Shown here one piece after another: positions 47,041-59,173 of a stretch of 64,000 nucleotides of DNA. Positions within the stretch are counted from its first letter, which is position 1, and every line of letters starts with the position of its first letter. The notes below the pieces were generated by a model. The model did not search any database and was not told the origin of the DNA. It was given only the letters and a program-made list of their open reading frames with translations. The position numbers and the translations under genes are program-made. The stretch comes from Ulota crispa (lineage: Eukaryota > Streptophyta > Bryopsida > Orthotrichales > Orthotrichaceae), in contig OY987248.1 of the NCBI GenBank assembly GCA_963920765.1, positions 5,490,539 to 5,554,538 on the forward strand. The letters run 5' to 3'.

Positions 47041-47959
47041 TTAACCTCTAAAGTCCTAAGCTATTATTTACCAAAACTGCTCCAAAAGTGCTATTTCTAG
47101 TACAAATACCAAGTTTTAGAAAAGAAAACATTTTTTGACACATATAGCCGTAATATCTTGTACTACACTAGTATCAAAAGATGTGAAAAAAATTCAAGAG
47201 TTTTTACCATGTGATATGTAAGATATCTGAGTTTGAATTGATAAAAAACCATCTTTTCTCCATGCAAAAATCCGAGCAGCTGCACTTCACAAGGTCATAT
47301 TTGTATGAAATAAATTCCAAAATGGTTGTAATTCTTTGCATTTTTTCTTCAAAGCAAGTTGGGTACACACTTGAAATTTTTCAAATCATTTGGAATTGTA
47401 AAACACATGGAAAAATAATAGTAAATAAATAGAACTAGAAAACCATTAAATTGTTCAGGACTTAATAATGGCAAAGAAAAACTCCAATTCCAATGGTTAG
47501 AATGTTTTAATAACAAAATCTACATCCTTTGACTTGATTTTTTCCAAAGTATTGAAAATTGAGTAAAATAGAGGACTTCAAAGTTTATTTTAGAGTAAAG
47601 AATCCATAACTACCCACAAACAAAATTTCCTCATAACTTTCATCTCATTGATCCAAATGGAATGATTCAAAATTTCCCATGTATGCATAAATCTAAAGAA
47701 CTAATTTAAAAAAAAAGGGAGTTTAAAATATATTTTTTTAAGAATTTTTTTGTGTGCCCGACAAGCAAAGAAAGCTACATATTATGCAATAACTTTTGAA
47801 CCATGTAGTCAAAAGCTATGAAGATTGTTGGGCCTTAAAACTACTTCTTGGACACACCATGTGTGAAAATTTCAAAGAAAAAAAAGAAAACCCATTGGTA
47901 GTGAGTTGCCCAAAATTGTTGTGTTGCTAGAAAAGGGTATTCACTACTTTAGGGGTTAA
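47041..47959 (+). mobile_element. TTAA element 23 (AAAG-TCCTAAGC family)
   Basis: Starts TTAACCTCTAAAGTCCTAAG and ends CACTACTTTAGGGGTTAA, 919 bp. Direct homologue of element 25, sharing CTTCACAAGGTCATATTTGT and the GAATCCATAA segment. It includes the core module CATCTCATTGATCCAAATGG (near 47640). Confidence 0.85.
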
Positions 47960-48020
47960 TAGAATATGACAATGGCCTTAGAGCCAAAAATAGGCTTTCC
48001 ATTTTTGAAGGACTCAATTT

Positions 48021-48220
48021 NNNNNNNNNNNNNNNNNNNNNNNNNNNNNNNNNNNNNNNNNNNNNNNNNNNNNNNNNNNNNNNNNNNNNNNNNNNNNNNN
48101 NNNNNNNNNNNNNNNNNNNNNNNNNNNNNNNNNNNNNNNNNNNNNNNNNNNNNNNNNNNNNNNNNNNNNNNNNNNNNNNNNNNNNNNNNNNNNNNNNNNN
48201 NNNNNNNNNNNNNNNNNNNN
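48021..48220. other. Assembly gap, 200 N
   Basis: Exactly 200 unknown bases, probably a placeholder of arbitrary length. Reading frames that cross it are meaningless. Confidence 0.99.
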
Positions 48221-48271
48221 GGAAGCGTCAAATCCTAAAAACTAACCTCAATTTGAATTGTAAAGCTCCCT

Positions 48272-48467
48272 TTAGTCCTTAAAGGCCCAAGCCCATTTTT
48301 TTCTATAATAGTCACTGAAAATTGTCACATTTGAGGGAATAAGTAGAAAAATATGAAAAAGTCTTTTTAAAAATCCAACTGTAAGATCTTGCCCAACACT
48401 ATGGGAGGTACTTTTGGGGAAAATATCAGGTCATTCTAGATGTAGAGGAGTGAGATATTGACACCTG

Positions 48468-48503
<36 letters not shown>

Positions 48504-49237
48504 CATGCTGCCCAAAAATTTCAAAAACCTTGGACCGCTCTTATATATAAAAAAATTGCTATATGCAAAGTTGAGGTTTATTTTTTTGCATGTAGAAGAC
48601 CAAGTTAGGTATGGGTGGCAGAATTTTCAAATGAATTGGAGGTGTGAATCACACTTTGTAAAATCATGCAATGCCAAAAGGTCATGAAATTTGCATATAC
48701 ACTACGCAATATTGGAGGCTTTAAATAAAACTCAAACATTCAAGTCATATTGATCCAAACAGTGAAAACAAAGAGTTCTTAGCTTACTACAACTCATGAA
48801 AAAATCTTTTAAAAAAAATTCAAAAAGAGCTCAAAAAAGTAAAGCACCAAAGTTTACAAGGGGCAAAAGGAACAGAGGTTTGGGAGTCCCATACCTACCC
48901 GCAAACTAATACTTCTCACTCATGAATCAAAATTGAATGACTAAAAGCTTCCCACATATATATAAATCTAAAGAACCAATTTCAGATTTAAATAAATGCA
49001 GTTTTTAAAGAAGTTTTTTGGGCTACTCAGATTGCTTGCCCTCCCCTATTTTTTAGAAATTCATGCATAACTTCTTCAATAAATATTAGAATGAAGAAAA
49101 AATAAGATGCCCATGTAGGTCTTGGAATTCCTACCTATAATAAAAGTTTCAAAAAATCACACAAAGTAGTTTAGCTAGAGGTACATACCTGAAATCCATT
49201 TGTCCCCCAAAGAGATAGTTGGGCCCATAGGGGTTAG
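48272..49237 (+). mobile_element. TTAA element 24 (L to R, ends mutated)
   Basis: The left end TTAGTCCTTAAAGGCCCAAG and right end CCATAGGGGTTAG have both lost the TTAA by point changes. 966 bp. The interior follows elements 12, 17 and 28. It includes an A run of about 27 bases (48474-48500) and the uninterrupted TA site (near 48540) used by the foldback in element 17. Confidence 0.78.
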
Positions 49238-50457
49238 TGGAGGTTCACACTAAATCCCAAGTCCTAATGCTACAGTTTAGATTTTCATGTTCTCTCAATT
49301 TGGTTGGATTTGAAAAGGACAAAAGAAAAGATAAAAGAAGCTCAAATACGGTTGGAGTGTTTTATGTGAAATACTCATTAGGAACCAAGCCTTAGAATAA
49401 TAATGAACCCTCCTCAAGGCCCTTAAGAATGGTCTCTCTTAACATTCATTGGGCCTAGATTGGGTACATGAAAAGCGTGTATGAAGTGTCTCTACCTCGT
49501 ATGATTTTCCTATTGTACATCACAAAATCTATGAATAGAAAACGGCAATCTAATACTGTGTCACAATTTCTTAATTATTCTCCTATTATTGTACACAATC
49601 GTAACTAATGTTACCTAACAAGTACTACGTTAAAGATTTTTAATATAGAGAAAAAGAACCATGATAATATGTACATGTAATTGTGACGCCCAATGAAAAT
49701 TGGACATGCCAATGTGAGCCATGACTACAAATGCATAGTAGGGTGTAAGGAATTTTGTTACTCTAAAGTACAAATCAAAACAATTAAAGAGACCCCTTGA
49801 GAGGAGTTCTTAGGGGCCTTGTGGAGGGCTCATATTTTTTCTAATGCAAGTTGGATACTTTTTTATTAATAGACGCAACTCCTGGAGCAAAGCCTTCAGT
49901 TGTTTTCTTGATGTCAAAACTTCCAAACCGTATTGCCATGCAATGTTTTAGAGAAACAAAAATGGGAACTTCGGACATGTTGTGAAGCTCTAAGTCCCTA
50001 TTTTCAACATCCCAATTAGTTATTTTCTGAAAAACACAACAAGATTTAGGACATGGTTTAAATCTTCACAAAAGACAACTAAAAATAATGTGAGACTCTA
50101 AACACAATATTAATTGATTTGGGAATAACCCAAATTTGGGATTTTTGAGTTTATACGTCCTCAAAAAATAATTCACTAAATACTCTTTCAGGGACATAAA
50201 ATCCAAAAGCCCCAAAATCGATTTTTTCTCAATTGTTGAATAAAGTATTTTTAGAAATCTTGGAGTTGTCTTTCTCCTAGGCATTCAAAAGTGTTCCCGT
50301 ATTACTACAGGCAAACAAACACATTTGTCCAAAAACACCTCAAAATAATGGATGATGAAATTGCTAGGTTTTAATTCACAATCAAACGGTTTTTCGCAAA
50401 TGAAAACAAAGGATGTAATAAAAGTTTAAAGAGAGAACTAAGATATTCAAAAAAAAA
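49238..50457. other. Intergenic DNA, nothing recognised
   Basis: No bounded repeat or coding region. Confidence 0.4.
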
Positions 50458-50459
50458 TA

Positions 50460-50879
50460 CTCCCTCTGTCCCTCTAAAAATGTCCAAATCACACACATTT
50501 CTTGTACCATTAAAAAGCTACCTTTTGCTAATTTCAAACACTGAGAAAGTGTTTGCCATGTTCAATGATCATGGGGGCAAGTTAAGCAATTAGGAGCATT
50601 CCTCTCCTAGCAAGTTTGACCCTTGCCCATATGAGGTACCATTGTTGCTACTAATCTTTAAATCATCAATAATGAAGAATTGGCAACATCCACAAATATG
50701 GTACTTTTTGCATGGAATTTGGGTGCCTAAAAGGCAACATAAAAATTGGAGACTTTGCATAAATTTGGTAGATGGTGTACTAATTCTATAATGCATGTGT
50801 TACTAACTCACAAAAACCAAAAACATAGTTAATCCTTTCCAAGGAAGTTTTTTGAACGTTTTTAGAGGGACAGAGGGGG
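50460..50879. mobile_element. Stowaway-type MITE, 420 bp
   Basis: Left end CTCCCTCTGTCCCTCTAAAA; the right end, reverse-complemented, starts CCCCCTCTGTCCCTCTAAAA. TA flanks both sides (50458-50459, 50880-50881). The CTCCCTCYGTCCC terminus is characteristic of plant Stowaway elements (Tc1/mariner superfamily). The interior is not palindromic and has no transposase ORF. Confidence 0.92.
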
Positions 50880-50906
50880 TATTTTTTGTAATGGATGTGG
50901 TGAATG

Positions 50907-51163
50907 GGGAATGCTATTTCATGAGCAAGGATACATGAGCCGTGAGCCGTGAGCAAGAATTTTTTTGTCAAAATAAAAAATTCCACCTATAAGTGTGTAC
51001 ATAGGACCCTATTATTGTACATTTTAAACTACCATCTCTTGAAAACTTGTTATTTTTTTAGCTATATCATTGATTTTGAGTTGAGGGTCCATTCCTACTC
51101 ACAGAGTCTTGTATCCCTGGTCATGGCTCACTGTTTCACACTCATCAAATAGCGTCGCCCAGA
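50907..51163. mobile_element. Foldback MITE, non-TTAA family, copy 2
   Basis: Left end GGGGAATGCTATTTCATGAG; the right end, reverse-complemented, starts GGGCGACGCTATTTGATGAG. It is shorter (257 bp) than copy 1 at 35532-36142 and corresponds mainly to that copy's right half: TTTTTTTGTCAAAATA, then GTGTACATAGG and TATTATTGTACATTTTA. It begins about 25 bp after the Stowaway element. Confidence 0.7.
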
Positions 51164-52806
51164 ATTGAACAAATGAGATACCTCCATAGTCTTTTAACCT
51201 TTGAAGTTGTTTTGTAGTTTTGTTTGTTTTTTATTAGTTTTGTTATGTTTTTGCTTGGTTTTGTTTTTTTGTATTGTCTAAAATTGTAAATAAATACACG
51301 AAATCATAATCCATTGAGATCATATTCAAATCATGAATTGCAAATACGTGTATCAATCTTTGTAAATAACATTGTTTAAGAAATTACATACACACAATTT
51401 GTTATAGATGATCCAAAACTATGTGAAAGTTTCATTGGTTGGTTTTACGCTAGAATGATTATATAGAGGTATTTTTAAGGCATTCTAGAAAGCTTTGCAT
51501 CAACTCATTGTAATTTTCTTATTTCCAATCGAACATTGTTTTACTTGCAGAAAACACAATTTTGAGTACCAAGCTATAGTGTCGCATCTTGGTTCCAAAT
51601 TCCAAGCATACACGAGAGTTGTGTGTTAATTGGAAATCTGTAGATGAGCCAAAAGTATACATTACAACAAATACAAAGGGAATGTCTTGTGATTTTGAGG
51701 TTTTGAAACTGAAAAATGAAAAATCATGAGTAGTAGTCTTTCTATAGGAAAACTCAAGTATTTTTTAGATTAATTTACATTTTAGGTAAAAAGTGAAGCA
51801 AATTTTATTCATCATGTTGTACATAATATGATTATTTAAATTTGCAAATTTTGCAAAGTGCATATATCTACATGTTTTTTGCAATTCTTGAATCTTCAGG
51901 AAGACTTTCCTCAAAAACGGAACCAATAAGCATACATTTGTAAAAGAAAATCCCCACGTTGCATAAGACATCATGTAAATAACGATTAAACGTTAAGCCT
52001 ATTTTTATCATAATTCACCAAGAAGGCGGGTAACTTGCTTCCAATCAATTGTAGCACTATCAACACAATTTTTTTTTTTAAAATCTAAAATGTATATACA
52101 GGAGAGGCTTTAAAAGTAGATGCAATTATTAATCTAAGTCTATACTACATTTTAGATTCTTTTATGGAAATATCCAAATACAATGCTTTATACTGAATAG
52201 TGCAATTAGATTGCCCCGTGCTAGATTTTCAACATTTTACTATATGAATTTTATAATGATACTACAATACATTTTAGCAGTGATTATTGCAAGAAACATT
52301 TTTTTAACAACAAAAAGTCTTGGTAACAACAATGACAACGTTGCGATAAAATCAATTAGGTTTGTCTAGGCCGTAAACCATGTGAAATCCTAGTGTGTAC
52401 AAAGTTGTATGAGCTTCCAAGTGGCCAAGCAATGAGTTGTGAGGGAATTTTTTAGGGTAAGGCGATCTAATTGCTTAGGCATCCTAATTGCACCATTCAA
52501 AGAAGCTTTACACTACAATTCAAGGTTGGTTTCCAACCTCTAACACTTCCAATGACATTTGATTGGTTAACTTTTTGAAAACAACCTCAAAGCTTTTACA
52601 CTAGGGTCAAGGCTAAATTTTGAGGATATGTTTTAACTTTTAATTTTTTTTTTGACATGGCCTCAATTTCAAAAATTGGATCCTCCAAAAATGGGAAGCC
52701 AATTCTTGGCCCTAAGACCATTGTAGATTTTTATTAAAACATGATTGTTCAAACAAGAATCACAATTTTGAGATACCCATAGTATGACATAGGTTTTATT
52801 TTTTTA
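51164..52806. other. Intergenic DNA, nothing recognised
   Basis: AT-rich with no bounded element. The 52590-52640 strings (TTTTACACTAGGGTCAAGGC) belong to the unresolved repeat noted near 46742. Confidence 0.35.
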
Positions 52807-52877
52807 TTAACCCCTAAAGCACTAAGCTCAAATTTTCACCAAAATTGCTCCAAAACTGCAATTTCTAGTACAAGTAC

Positions 52878-52928
52878 CAAATTATAAAATAAAAATAAAA
52901 AATAAAAAATAAAAAATAAAAAATAAAA
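52878..52928. repeat. (ATAAAAA)n microsatellite
   Basis: About seven units with variation in the A-run length, inside element 25. Confidence 0.85.
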
Positions 52929-53316
52929 ACTTTTTTGACAAATGTAGCTATAAGATCACACTAGTATCAAAAGATGCAGAAAAAAATTCAAGAGTTTTCA
53001 CGGTATGGATTGTTAGAGATTTGAGTTTGAATTGACAAAATGCCATTTTTTGTTTCTGCAAAAATTTGGGCAGCTACACTTCACAAGGTCATATTTGTAT
53101 CAAAAATTTCCAAAATGATTATAGTTTTTTGGATTTGCTCTTTAAAGCAAGTTGGGTATGCACTTGAAAAAATTCAAATCACTTGGAATTGTAAAACACA
53201 TGAAAAAAAGTAAAAAGTAAAAAGTAATGGAGAATGATTCAAACCACTAAATTGTTAAGAACTTAAATATGGAAATGAAAAATTCTAGTCTCAATGGTTG
53301 TAATAAACAATCTATG

Positions 53317-53318
53317 TG

Positions 53319-53351
<33 letters not shown>

Positions 53352-53355
53352 ATAT
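53317..53355. repeat. (TA)n microsatellite
   Basis: TATGTATA-type repeats passing into pure TA, about 39 bp, inside element 25. Confidence 0.85.
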
Positions 53356-53772
53356 CAAAAATGTTGAAAATGGAGTAAATTAATGGACTTCAAAGTTTAG
53401 TTTAGGGTAAAGAATCCATAATTGCACGCAAACAAAATCTCCTCATAATTTTCATCTCATTAATCAAAATGGAATGATTCAAAGCTTCCCATGTATGCAT
53501 AAATTTAAAGAACCAATTTCAAAAAACACAATTCAAAAATTGTAATTTTTGAAAAAGATTTCTGGCAGCCTGCCAAGCAAAGAATACTTCATGTCATGCA
53601 ATAACTTTTGAACCATGAAGTCAAAAGTTATGAAAATTGTTGGGCCTCAAAGCTGCTCCTTGGACACATTGTGTGTGAAAATTTCAATGAAAAAAATGAA
53701 AACCCCATTGGAAGTGAGGTGCCCAAAATTGCTATGTTGCCCAAAAAGAGTGTTGAGGGCTTTAGGTGTTAA

Positions 53773-54352
53773 TTGAAATTTTTGAAAATCAAATTTCCAC
53801 AAAACGTGAAGAAACAAATAATAAAATTTGTGAAAAATGAGTAAGAGCTATGACAAAAAGTTCACTAATAAAACACCAATATTGGAAGGGTTTTGAATTG
53901 GTGGCCAACATATTTACATTAGTGTGTTGAAAAAGGAGAACTTATTATAATCCTTTGGCACTTACTTGTATTTTGAAAAGTTAATTCAACACATGAATCA
54001 CACCATTTGGCATGCTCACTTTCAAAAACACCAAGTTGTTTTTAACATATCCATTGTCCATATACATTGCCCATTGTCCATATACATTGCCTATTCACAA
54101 CCGGTATATGACAATTGGTAAAATAATTGCATACTTACAAAATCAAAATCATCTTAATTCCATGTTATAAACAAATCACTATTGGTGAAATTAATATTTT
54201 TTAGTCAATGCAAAGACAATACCCATGTCACACTACGGTACTCAATATTGTAGGATGGAGTAAGAATATCAACGGCTCTTCTTGGTCTCATCTTTTATCC
54301 CTTTTCATTTAAAACTTTCAAAATTTCCCCTAATGGCCTCAAATTTTTGGCT
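53773..54352. other. Intergenic DNA with a 20-bp duplication
   Basis: CCATTGTCCATATACATTGC occurs twice in tandem (54051-54070 and 54071-54090). Otherwise featureless. Confidence 0.6.
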
Positions 54353-56147
54353 TTATCTCCTAAATGTCAAAGAATTATTTTCTTGTTTTGAGAAGGCATC
54401 TTTGAAGTTTTTGAACTATTGTTGTAAGATCCTTATTAAACATTATAAAGAAATTAGCATCAAAGGATCTGGACTTCAAGGCTTCTTGATGGTGCTGCCA
54501 AACAAGATTCCAAAAAAGCCACTTGGATGTTAAGATATTAGTGATTAAATGTAAATGAGTATGGGATTTAATGTTTTTTTTGTAACTGCCCCAAACTTGT
54601 TATGCAAAAATGGTAACTTTTGCATACAAAATTGGAAAACAACTACTTATGTTGATTTAGGATTTATTGTTGTTACATTAAAACTAATGACCCCCCTTCC
54701 AAATTTATGATCACAATTTCACAAATGAGCTTGCAATGCAACTGTCAAAGAGTTATCATCTGATTCAAAGAATTTAACTAATTCCCATTATCAATCAAAA
54801 TTTGTTATAAAAAAGAGAATCCAACATAGGATAATTTTTTTATTTGTATAACAAAAACATTTTAACCCCTAAAGGACCAACTGTCCGTTTGGCGAACAAA
54901 TGGGATTTTGGGCAGGTACCTATGGCCAAACTATTTTGCATGATTTTTTGAAACTTTTATTGAAGATAGGGAATTCAAAGATCTGCATGGGCATCTAATT
55001 TTTATTCCATTTGATGCCAAGGAGCAAAAGTTATGCCCAAATAAGCACAAATTTGGGGACTCCAGGTAGCAAAATTTTTTTTTATAAAAACTTGATTTTT
55101 TTTCTCATAGAGTATATCTTTGTCTACATCCAAAGCTTTGATTCATTCCATTTGGACTAGTTATGAGAAAGTTATGGACAATCTTGTTTTTCAGGCAATT
55201 CAAGCATCTTCTTGAAAAAATAACTTATAAACTTCATTTTTGAATGCAATTTTAGTATTTTTTCAAAACAAACTATTGGAGAGGATGGAATTTGCTTTCT
55301 AGAACAATCTCAACTTTGGGATCATTGCGTTTCAATTCCATTGCACAGTTATTAGCAATTTAAGTTTTTGTTCAATCTCATACCTTCTTCTGTCTAATGT
55401 TTTTTTAAAGTATAAAAACTAATTTTTTTTTGTAATTTTTTTTCCCAATATTACCAACTCAACTTCTCACCATGCAAAAATTGAATTTCAAACTCTATGG
55501 AGCAAAAGTTTTAAGTTAAAGAAGTTCAAAATTAAATAATCTAGTCAAGCAAGGTGCAAAAAAATTTGTTTTTTACTTTTTAAATGCAAATATCTTCCAA
55601 TCTGTGTGGTCAAAGTTCTTGAGTTTTGTATGACACATTCTTATAGTAGTCTAGTACAAGATCCTATGGTTAGATATGCAAAAAGACCAATTTTCAAACT
55701 TTTTTACTCTTTGCCATAGAAGTGGCAGTTTTGAGTGTCTTTTGATAAAATAAAGGCCATGGTCCTTTAGGGGTTAAGTGAAATTGGTACAAAAACACAT
55801 CTACAATTTATTGGATGATGAATTTTTCATAGTAGGGCCCTCATTGCCTAAGGGGAGATCTTGACTTTATTCTCAACTTGCTCCATGTTTTCCCAACATG
55901 GCAACTTATCATAAGCCCTTTAGTGATACTATTCAAAACACTTCTTAGTGCGCCAAGGGCATGCTTGCAATGTAACTTCCACCAACAATGATTGGAATGT
56001 TATACGAAGAATGTTCAAATTAAACCTTGAAGCTGAATTCAAACCACAAATTCTCAAAAATAAATAAAACATTCAAACCTTTGTCTTAGTAAGGTTTCAA
56101 AGTTTCCTAAACACCAAAATTTAGTGCCTTTGACATTTCGTGGTTAA
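54353..56147 (+). mobile_element. TTAA element 26 (host of element 27)
   Basis: The decayed left end TTATCTCCTAAATGTCAAAG and the right end CCTTTGACATTTCGTGGTTAA match elements 20 and 33 in this family. The span is 1795 bp; without the nested element it is 883 bp. It preserves the unoccupied sites for element 21 and for the CACTA MITE, while element 20 preserves its unoccupied site for element 27. Confidence 0.78.
54862..55777 (-). mobile_element. TTAA element 27 (R to L), nested in element 26
   Basis: R-type left end TTAACCCCTAAAGGACCAAC with the decayed palindrome TGTCCGTTTGGCGAACA. The L-type right end is GGCCATGGTCCTTTAGGGGT then TAA. 916 bp. Direct homologue of element 15. Its flanks AACAAAAACATT and GTGAAATTGG join to match AACAAAAAAAATCCAATTGAAATT in element 20 (near 37770). 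Confidence 0.87.
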
Positions 56148-56913
56148 CACCTTTACACTCAAGAGAATTAGCCCCAGTCATACCCATATCATAATGGGCA
56201 CTTGGGGTCTTTCTTGAGATCATCATACTACTAAAATCACAAGGATCTACGCAATATCACATCTCAAGTCTATGTGATATCACATGTTCAAATTTTTTGA
56301 TACTATCACATAGATACAGTTTGAAAACTTACTAATTTTTTTACTTTACATTCTAGTTAATATATGAAAGTTCTAATAAATTTTCTATGGTGAATGTGTA
56401 ACCTAGCAAGCACTAACCACTAGTTTGGGCTGAAATTTAGATTAAAACGGCTCCAAGTTTTCATGCCCCTGATGCCGAGGCCACACATGCACAAAACCGG
56501 CTGTTTGAAATGGTTGAAAAGTAATTTGTATTTTTGGAAAACTGGGAGACAAATACTTTTCCAACTTTTCATCTATTGTTCACCTAAAGATAACCTCTTC
56601 ATCATTCTAGGGCAAAAGGTTTGAGTTGCCGGTTTGTGAACTTTGAAAATTGACAATTTTGAACAAACCAAAAAAGTGGACCCTCTAAAAGTCAAAGAAT
56701 CTGTTTATCTAGAAACTAATAACCCCACTCCATTCGCTCCCTGTTTTTTACAAAACGTCAGTTTCGAACGCCTGTTCTAACCTGTGTGTCCCAACCTTGA
56801 CTCTTAGTGTAAAGCGGGCCTTTGTGTGTGCAATTCTTCCACCACTTGTTGCTCTTTAAGTATTGTTTGTCGTTATGGGGACACAGTCAACGAATTCTCC
56901 AAAATAATTTACT
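56148..56913. other. Intergenic DNA, unresolved repeat
   Basis: CATATCATAATGGGCACTTGG (about 56190) resembles the reverse complement of a string near 46835, and CTTGACTCTTAGTGTAAAGC (about 56800) that near 46745. This suggests a diverged inverted copy of a dispersed repeat. Boundaries not found. Confidence 0.35.
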
Positions 56914-57853
56914 TTAACCCCTAAAGGCCCAAGCAGTTTTCTCCAGTGAAAGTCACTGTTAACTACCACTTTGGGGGGAATGAGTAGAAAAGTAGGAAAT
57001 AGAGTTTGTTTTGCAAATCCAACCATAGGATCTTGCCTTAGACTAGAAGAGGTACTTGTGGGAAAAAATCAGGTCATTCTAGATGGAGAGGAGGGAGATA
57101 TTTACATCTAAAGTGAATTTTTTTTTTTTTTTTTGTATTGTCCAAAAAATTTCAGCAGCCTTTGTCCACACATCCATGAAAAAAATTACTCTACACAAAG
57201 TTGAGGTTTATTTCTTCCATGTAGCATACCAAGTTAGGTATGTGTGGGAGAATTTTCAAATCAATTGGAATTATACAACACATGGAGGAAATAGTAAGTA
57301 AAAAGAAGTAGAGAATGAGTCAAATCACTAAATTGTTAGGAATTTAATTATTAAAATAAAAAAATGTTAATCCCAACGGGTATAATGTTGTGATAAACAA
57401 TCTGCTTCTTTAGGTTTAGTTTTTTTCCCAAATTATAAAAAATTGTGGAAAATAAAGGACTTAAAAGTTTATTTTAGAGTAGAGAATCCATAACTGCCCA
57501 CAAACTAAAACATCTCCTAACTTTCATCTCATCAATTGAAGTCAAATGATACAAAACTTCCCACATATGAAAAAATCTAAAGAACCAATTTCAGATTTCT
57601 ATTTTTAGAAATACAAATTTTTAAGAAGTTTTTGGGCTGCCCGGATTGCCCTCCCTCCCCCGGGTAGCAAAAATTCTTGCATAACTTCTTCATCAAATGT
57701 CAGAATGACAAAAAAAATTAGATTCCCGTGTAGGTCTTGGAATTCCCCACCTTCAATAAAAGTTTTAAAAATCACAAAAACTAAATGAGCTATAGGTACA
57801 TGCCCGAAATCTCAATTGTCCCCCGGGGGGACAGCTGGGCCTTTAGGGGTTAA
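56914..57853 (+). mobile_element. TTAA element 28 (L to R)
   Basis: L-type left end TTAACCCCTAAAGGCCCAAG; the R-type right end carries the perfect palindrome GTCCCCCGGGGGGAC before GGGCCTTTAGGGGTTAA. 940 bp. A T run of about 17 bases lies near 57119-57135. The core module CATCTCATCAATTGAAGTCA (near 57525) is present. Confidence 0.87.
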
Positions 57854-58000
57854 CATCTGCACAATGTTTAGAAAGAAACCAACAGCAGGTTGTTACAAAT
57901 TGGGGAGGAAAGGCAAAAGATAGAATTAGGAAATGATGTTTGATTAGCTGGCGTGTCACTCATTGTGGGCAAATTAGTAAATTACCTTTGAAGCTAAATG

Positions 58001-58930
58001 TTAACCCCTAAAGGACCATTGTCCCTTCGGGGGACAAATGGGATTTTGAGCATGTACCTATGGCTAAACTACTTTGCGTGATTTTCTAAAACTTTTATTG
58101 AAGGTGAGGAATTCAAAGATTTGTGTGGGAATGTAACTTTTTCTTCATTCTAAAATTTATTGAAAAAGTTATGTATGAAAATCTAGAAAATGTTGCTCCC
58201 AAGGCAGCCAAAAACTTTTTTTTAAATTTCATTTTCTTCAAATAAAAATCTGAAATAGGTTCTTTAGACTTATATAGACATGGGGAACCTTGAATCATTC
58301 AATTTTGATAGATGAGATGAAAGTTATGAGGAGTTTTTGTTTGCGGGTAGTTCTAGATTCTCTACTCTGAAATTAACTTTGAAGTCCTTTATTTTACTCA
58401 ATTTTCATTATTTTGGAAAAAAAACAAAACCAAAGGAAGTAGATTATTTATCACAACACTGTAACTATTGGGATTTGCATTCTTCATTTTTGTAATTAAA
58501 TTCTTAACAATTTAGTGTTATGACTCATTCTCTACTTCTTTTTACTTACTAATTTTTCCCATGTGATGTATAGTTCCAATTGATTTGAAAATTCTCCCAC
58601 ACATACCTAACTTGGTCTTCTACATGGGAAAAATAAACCTCAATTTTGTGTAGAGTAATTTTTTTGCTCTAAGAGTGATCAAAACCTTTTGAAATTTCTA
58701 GGCAACAGCAAAAAATGATAATAATCCGCAATTTAGATTTAAATATCTCACTCATTTTTATGTAGTTTGAGCTGATTTTTTTACCATGTGTACTTCTTGT
58801 AGTCTATTGTAAGATCTTACGGTTGAAGTGTTGTAAAAAACTTTTTTTCTTACCATTGTACTTGCTTCCCCAAAAGTGGCAGTTTTTTGTGTTTTTCACA
58901 AAAAAAATGGCTTGGTCCTTTAGGAGTTAA
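58001..58930 (-). mobile_element. TTAA element 29 (R to L)
   Basis: The R-type left end TTAACCCCTAAAGGACCATT is followed by TGTCCCTTCGGGGGACA. The right end CTTGGTCCTTTAGGAGTTAA is L-type and its TTAA is shared with element 30. 930 bp. Confidence 0.87.
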
Positions 58931-59173
58931 TCCTTGAGCGCCCGAGTACCTCAAAATGGGGCGCTCAGTTTTGAAAATTGTCCAAGTTTGACTCTTATCT
59001 TCTTCTTAATGGTAAAGTCAAAGGACTTGTACTTTTTCATGTACCTTTAGGCATGTGTCTACTACCACTCAAAAAAATCAAACTATTTAACTCTACTTGA
59101 ATAATACTTTTATTAAACTAAGTACACAAGGATACGGATTTGAGTGAATATGGCCTGGGCACTCAGGGGTTAA
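58927..59173. mobile_element. TTAA element 30 (247-bp MITE, copy 2)
   Basis: Starts TTAATCCTTGAGCGCCCGAG and ends GGGCACTCAGGGGTTAA. Same length as element 19 and collinear with it (TGGTAAAGTCAAAGGACTTG, then GTGTCTACTACCACT). It uses the right-hand TTAA of element 29 as its own left end. Confidence 0.9.

Larger units (their letters stand above)
52807..53772 (+). mobile_element. TTAA element 25 (AAAG-TCCTAAGC family)
   Basis: Starts TTAACCCCTAAAGCACTAAG and ends GGGCTTTAGGTGTTAA, 966 bp. Homologous to element 23 along its length. Two microsatellites lie inside: (ATAAAAA)n at about 52878-52928 and a TA-rich run at about 53317-53355. These probably account for the extra length over element 23. 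Confidence 0.85.

Noticed and set aside
47956..48238. Two ORFs of about 90 codons on opposite strands spanning 47956-48238
   Set aside because: They run through the 200-N gap; the open frame is an artefact of unknown bases.
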